A stretch of DNA of 64,000 nucleotides from Punica granatum (lineage: Eukaryota; Streptophyta; Magnoliopsida; Myrtales; Lythraceae), in contig NC_045132.1 in the NCBI RefSeq assembly GCF_007655135.1, forward strand, positions 23,740,354 through 23,804,353, in the 5' to 3' direction. The notes under the pieces were generated by a model. The model searched no databases, had not been told where the DNA came from, and worked only from the letters and a program-made list of their open reading frames with translations. Made by a program: the position numbers and the translations under genes. This document shows positions 58,103 through 64,000 of this stretch, in pieces. Every line of letters begins with the position of its first letter. Position 1 is the stretch's first letter.

Positions 58103-61100
58103 ATTAATTTTTATCCTAAATGTCCACATGAGGGGGCAATAGACTGGTCGGACCTTCGATGGACAAAGAATGATGAAGATTGACATGCATGAAGAGATGC
58201 ATTGGATTAAGAAACGTGCCGGTCTTCCTTATTGGACCATCATGTGATCGCATAGGCCCATGAGACGATTGGGTCAATTTTTAAGCCCATTATCGAGCTG
58301 AATAAGATCGCTATTCATCTTCTTTCTGAATACTGAATTCATGGCCTCCCAAATAATCAGAAAAAAAAAGAAAAAAAAAATCATTTTCTCGTGTTATTTC
58401 TAGCTGCGACTGAACAAATTGGTGGTAAAAAAGACTCGACTATGGCTTGGAACGTGTACCATAAAAGGTCGAGGTCTTTTTTATTTATTTATGGCGAACA
58501 ACATCGAGACCGTATATTTATAGGGGAAAACAGTTGTTTGGTCCCTTTTCGGCAATTTCTTTAATTCTTTTTTACCATTTTTGAATGTAGAGGTGAGCTT
58601 ACAATTCTTTCATGGTCAACATGCCCGCCGCGGGCGGAATTCTCAGGGCGGTATTAGTCGGAATAAAGTATTACGTTACAAATTTGTAACCACTTGATCA
58701 GCACCAATTGATTTATATTACGTGCCACGTGATATACTTTTTACATACAATACTGTAATTAGTTAGACACTGACTCTTGATTGAAGTGCTCTCTCTTTCG
58801 ATTGCTTATAGCATTGGAGCTGTGTTTTAAAAATGACAATCGATTGATGTTTACAAAACCGACTGAAAAAACCAGCCCACGGGACAGCTCTCCCATTCGA
58901 TTATACGGAGTTTTTATTTTTATTTTTTAAAAAAGAACAAAAGGAAAGATATTTCGATGATATCGAAGACATCTTTGTTATCATCATATGCATGAAAGAT
59001 GATTGGTATTTTTTACGGCAAATGTCGACCAACTCGGCACGACTCGTTTAGTTTACTTAACACGACACCGATGCCACTGCTATTGCCACTAGCTCGTGTC
59101 GTTTCAGCCCAGACAAAGGGCCCACCTCATGATTTGGTGAGTGGTGGGCCCCCACATGTGTAATTGCCTCACGTTCTTCAACTGTTGTTGTTCCTGTTGG
59201 ACTCGTTCAAATCATCATTTTCATCATATGCCATCCCCCGTTTTCTGATTCTTGCCATTGCTTTCTCTGATGAGACCCGAATATTTTTCTTTTTTAGACG
59301 CCCAATTAATAATTGTTAATTTTTTCAAATATATATATATATATATATACTTTTTGTTATTGTGGAAATCGTGCAACAAAAGAATACGTAAGATTAGATT
59401 ACATACCAATCCTTCATAATTGAGTACACCTTTTATGTTGATTTTACATTTCTTGCATGACTTTCTCGAGTCAATCATTGCGATGGGAGAAATATGGAAA
59501 ATCCAGTATAAATTATGCGTCCCGTCGAGCTATACAAACCCGAGATGATTTGACTTTCTCGAGTCAATCATTGTCTGTGTTTATTAGAATAAAATTCTAG
59601 AGGTATAACTGCACTTGGCATAAATTTACTCGAAGAGAAATTTGAAAGATATACGTCATGATACTCGTCCCCAACGTGAAACTAATATAGATTATGCACT
59701 CAAATTCTCATCAATGGGCGTCCAGCCACTGGGCCTAGGTTTTTATTTATATTAAATTTTAAATATATATTGTTTGTTTTCTAGTCATGTGTTTGATTCT
59801 TGATATGCCATATTAGCACTTCAACACAAAAACGATCGGAAACTAACGACGAGATAACTTTAAAGTAAAAAACAAAACCACAATGTTTGTAATAATAGAG
59901 CTGTCTTAAAAATCGGTACCAAACTTATTAGGTTTGATAACAAAATCAAAATTAACTTAATTTAATTTAATTTTAATTTTCTCTCAATTTAACAACATAA
60001 TAATTACTTTTTTTAATCTTTTCTTCAAATTCTCTCACATATTTTTTTATCAATTATTCAAATTAATTTTTTAATATTAAATTATCATCGTTATTCAACA
60101 CTTTTTCATCAATTTCAATATTTTTTCTCAATTCAATAACACAATTATTAAATCAAATTTAACTTCGTTACTAAAAGTTAACTTTGCAGTAACTATAAAA
60201 TTAGATCCATACTCGATTTGACCCATCATCGAGTGCCACACGAAATCTCTTTGTAGCTTCTGAGAACGGAACGTCCGGATGAGTATTAAAAAGTACTATT
60301 CGATTGGGACGGACGGTTTTAAATTAGAGAAATGGGGAAAAGAATTAGTCGAAGTCAATATTCATGAACCGTCAAAGTGTTCAGTAGCCGTGCTCTTCGT
60401 CTTAGGCACTCTCTAGACTTTGACGAAGGACGAATTTAATTGAATTTGTTAAAATAATTGGTTTTATATAGAATGTGCCGTCGGACCCGTAAAAAATTAA
60501 TAAATAAATAAATAAAAAGAATACTTACGAAAATAAAATACACGACAGGAACACAGAACTGACCACTGAAAATTAAAGAGGGAAACGAAAGTGGGAGCAC
60601 GTGCTTCTTTTTTTCTGAAGCTCCCTTTTAATTTAATTCATGTTTCCCGCTGTTGCACGACAACTGCTCCCTCCAATCCGCTCCGCTCCGCTGACTTTTA
60701 ATAACCACCCGAAAAAATTTAAGATAATCCTAATGTGAAAAAATATTAATTAAATTATGACAAATAATAATATGAATATTAATTATTCAAGTAATTGTAA
60801 TAACTGCCCGTAATCGAAGTAATTTTATTGAATCATTCTCATTACATTAACCTAATGTTTTGCAATCACTCGTCTTCTCGTCCCATCTTTCACCCCATTT
60901 TCCAATAACCTAATAATTTTTCAACTTCTTTTTTTTTTTTTTTTCATTCTAGGCCTACCTAATCTTTCATTTTCTTGATGTGGTGAAGTAGTTTGGTGGA
61001 CGAGGAGTCCCTGGAATTGCATCCATGTGCAGTTAACAATCAACGATCGGTTGGTTCCATAATCGAGAAGGTTACAAAGAATTTAATTGTTTTCTCAAGA

Positions 61101-62185
61101 ATTCAACTGTAAAAGTTTTTTTTTTTTTTAAGATTTCATGATTTTTCACCACATATTATTTGTTTCAAGTGAGAGAGTAACAACTTTAAATATACTCAAT
61201 GACTGAGTAGGCCTGAGACGTAAAAGGGATGTGAATGAACCGTATGATCTGGTCACTAAGGCTTTGTTTGTTTCTTCGGCTTCACATGATTCTTTTGATT
61301 TTATCCAAACTAATCTCCAATCTTCCATAAAATGTCTGGCATCGTCCTTCGATTTCGCAGGAGTATTAGGCTTGCCCTAAGATTGGTTGAACATAGTCTT
61401 TTTTCGATAGATTGATCGAATGCAGTCAACCGTGCTTTTCATAATGCATACGGCACAGTCATACGCAAACCGCACACCAAAGAGGATAAATACGTGAACG
61501 AAAGATTATTATATGATCAGATTGTACAGCCTATTATTTCTTGATAAGTCGGAATTGGATTACGAAATCGGGAAGCAAACCTTTTTATTTTTCGCCGACG
61601 GCACGAAACACCAGCCTTGGGTGAGCAGCCAACACTACACATAAGTCGTACGTGTACCGAAAGGTCACGGGGGCTGCGTTGGTAAAAGTAAATGTGTTTG
61701 AATTCTCTTTGATATAAAATGGGCTGGAAGGGGGTGCAGGCCATCTAGAAGACCACGTTTTAATAGTGCTGAAAATAAATGAGCCCATAAACTCTTTCAT
61801 CACGGAACACAAGCTACTAATTAATTCCAATTCCCGGCTCCCGCCGTCCCTATGTTATCTCTAGTAAGACAAATTATGCTAAGTAATATATATTTGTAAA
61901 AAAATGCTAATATTATTTTAAAATTAAATGTGATAATCAGTAAAACACATATTATAATTAATCTACACAAACGACAAATAAGCATATTATACAAGGACAA
62001 AATTCTCATATTATATATATATTCTCCCGTATAGTATCGAAATATATAGATTATTAAAAATCACTTATTTTCAATAGAAAAAAATTATCAAAACATTTAA
62101 ATTAAGTGTTTAAAATGACAATGTCAAAAAATATTATTTTTACAATATTAATTTATTGCATAATAGTAAAAAATAAGAACATGTC
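58103..62185. other. AT-rich intergenic DNA without a recognisable gene
   Basis: No coding sequence or RNA gene recognised in 4 kb. It holds a TA repeat near 59329-59349, a family 2 AT-rich element (next entry) and a T-run at 60931-60945. Short ORFs near 61520-61830 (minus) have no familiar motif. Confidence 0.5.
59925..60200. mobile_element. AT-rich MITE-like element, family 2
   Basis: Shares AATTTAACAACATAATAATTAC, ATTATTCAACA and TTCAATAACACAATTATTAAA-like motifs with the elements at 25812 and 26770. Borders are approximate and no target duplication was fixed. Confidence 0.5.
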
Positions 62186-63015
62186 CATATGAAGGATAGG
62201 GGGAAGTATGGGGTATTTTCCCATTCTCATCCTATCTTTCCTTCTTATTTTTCCAAAATAATTAATTTAAAAAAACTTTATTTAATTTAAATGTAATAGT
62301 TTCTCAATGTGTAATATTTACCATTCAAAAGTCCAATATATCAAATTAATCTAAATTTGGTCAATTTTGGTCATCAATCGTGAATTTTTTTTTACCACAA
62401 AACTCGCAACTGAAATATTATTTAAGGGGAAGAACTGTTGAATCATTTAAAAACTAACATACTCCATATAAAGGACGGCAAGTAGGGTGGATTTTCCCAC
62501 TCTCACTCCGTCCTTTTTTTTTTATTTTATTAATTTCAATTTTTTAATTTAATTTAAGTGTATAATTTTTGCTGGTGTGTACCATCTACGACCCAAAAGT
62601 CGAACAAATCCGATTAATCTAAATTCGAACAATATCGACCTACAAGCATGGAGTTTTTCCGATCACAAGTCTCGCACCTGATATTGCTTAAGAGGGGAAA
62701 AGCATTGATCATTGAAAAACTAACCCATGTTGTAAACATCTTATTTTAATTAACTTATGACCAATTTAGTCCCTTTTATTCGTGGAGTCACAGCGTCATT
62801 TATGTTGTATAAAAAATATTATTTTTAAATTTTTTATTTAATTTAAGTGGACTTTTTTTCAGTAGACATCATTCACCATCCAAAAGTCGAATGGGACCGA
62901 TTAATCTAAATTCAAGCGATATCGCCATACAATTTTGACTTTCTTCAATCAGAAGACATGTCCCGAGACATTGCTTAAGTGGAATAAGTACCGAACCACT
63001 TAAAAACTAACATAC
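62186..63015. repeat. Degenerate three-unit tandem array, about 270-285 bases per unit
   Basis: Shared markers recur in the same order: a GC-poor start with TTTCCCACTCTCA (units 1 and 2), TTTAATTTAA, ACCATC-type sequence, CAAAAGTCGAA, ATTAATCTAAATT, CTCGCA or similar, ATTGCTTAAG, and AAAAACTAAC at about 62449, 62715 and 63002. Distances between the last marker are 266 and 287. No ORF spans a unit. Confidence 0.75.
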
Positions 63016-64000
63016 ATTGTGAAAAGTCTATTTCAATTATTTTATCATCAATTCAAGTTTTTTTTTTTTGTAATTTGTAGCATAACAAATGTATTTATCT
63101 TTTTAGTGAAACACAATATTACATCAACTTACTAACTGAAACTAATTTTCGCTGACACTTGTGACTGTGAGATGCTTTTAATAAATTTCGAATCCCAACG
63201 ACAAGTAAAATTCGTTCATTTAAAGTTAGTGGACAACTTCAAATTTATATATTATATTGTAATCATGATTATCTAATTAGATACTTTGAAAATCTAGATC
63301 ATTTATTATATGTAGAGAATTTTTTATTCTTACACATAATTTTAGTTATATCATTAGATTCAGTTATACTCTATATTAATTGGTTATTAATAAATTATTA
63401 TTAATTGGTTATTAATAAATTATTATGATAAATCAAAAAATTGATGAAAAATACTTTCATCTGAGGCATCCCTCGTGGATGGATTGTACCCTAGTTAAAC
63501 ATTAAAACAACTAATCTGATTAACTCATGTAAAAAATATTAGCTATTTTTTCGATTCAATCTCTCTAGAAAAGAAGAAGATAAATCGAAATGATAATACA
63601 ATAAGTGAAAAAAAAAACAATAACAAATATATATGTGGCAACTAACAAATTCTTTCTGTAGAATAGCAATCTACCCCATGAAGAAAATTATATCAGATGG
63701 TTATCCTTGAAAAAATTCTACCGAAAAGCATATCAAATGGAAAGTAAGAATTTTTGTTCATAACGGAATGTTAGATAGATTGCAAAATTTATTATGTATT
63801 ATACGTACAAGAATTGATTATATTTTTCAATTAATGCTATTAATAAATAGAACAGTTATTTTAAAAATATTGTATAAAAAATATGAGGTAAGTAAACATG
63901 AAGTGAGTAATTTTAACTCGTTTTTACCGATAGTAGACATATTTAAAATAATACAAATAACTATCATACTGAACGCAATCAATTTCGAAACTCTATAATT
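63016..64000. other. AT-rich DNA to the end of the window
   Basis: A short direct repeat, TATTAATTGGTTATTAATAAATTA, cut here to its core ATTGGTTATTAATAAATTAT, occurs twice near 63376-63424. I see nothing else. Confidence 0.5.

Overview
The window is plant nuclear DNA. Coding exons are GC-richer than the AT-rich intergenic DNA, genes are split by GT-AG introns, and the families seen are plant-specific: a NAC factor, CONSTANS-like, CURLY FLAG LEAF, GEM-like GRAM, CYSTM and plant DUF2828 proteins. Microsatellites, poly-C tracts, MITEs and a small Ty1/copia element fill the gaps. A dicot is likely; my guess of Myrtales (for example a Punica or eucalypt relative) rests on general impression only.

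Layout, left to right. 46-780 (+): last two exons of a NAC083/VNI2-type factor, cut by the window edge. 4599-5745 (-): a two-exon 76-residue basic protein. 9307-12011 (+): the complete 14-exon mitochondrial pyruvate dehydrogenase E1-beta gene. 12490-14284 (-): a complete seven-exon secreted LRR gene with one GC-AG intron. 15.9-16.3 kb (-): a LINE RNase H scrap. 18.19-28.11 kb: two adjacent direct copies of one segment. Copy A carries a dead LRR gene and a gag/RNase H mini-copia; copy B carries an intact LRR gene and the 3' exons of a CONSTANS-like gene that runs from 30802 to 27387 (-). 36.04-36.19 kb (-): a possible first exon. 37.8-38.6 kb: a long-inverted-repeat element. 40876-42175 (+): a CFL1-type WW protein.

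The right part, 46-58.1 kb, is a DUF2828/vWA cluster: a broken copy (46077-47390, -), an intact single-exon gene (48468-50411, -) and a second broken copy (55981-58102, +). Between the last two lie a GEM-like GRAM gene (51930-52947, -) and a CYSTM gene (54332-55368, +). From 58.1 kb to the end I see only AT-rich DNA, MITE-like elements and a three-unit degenerate tandem array.

The genes are unrelated in pathway: regulation (NAC, COL), wall or cuticle and signalling (LRR, CFL1), central metabolism (PDH E1-beta), stress (GEM-like, CYSTM) and unknown (DUF2828). What ties the window together is local duplication followed by decay and element insertion. Both the LRR pair and the DUF2828 trio show copies at different stages of loss. 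Exon joins were found by reading splice sites and checking that the frame is kept; no alignment was run.
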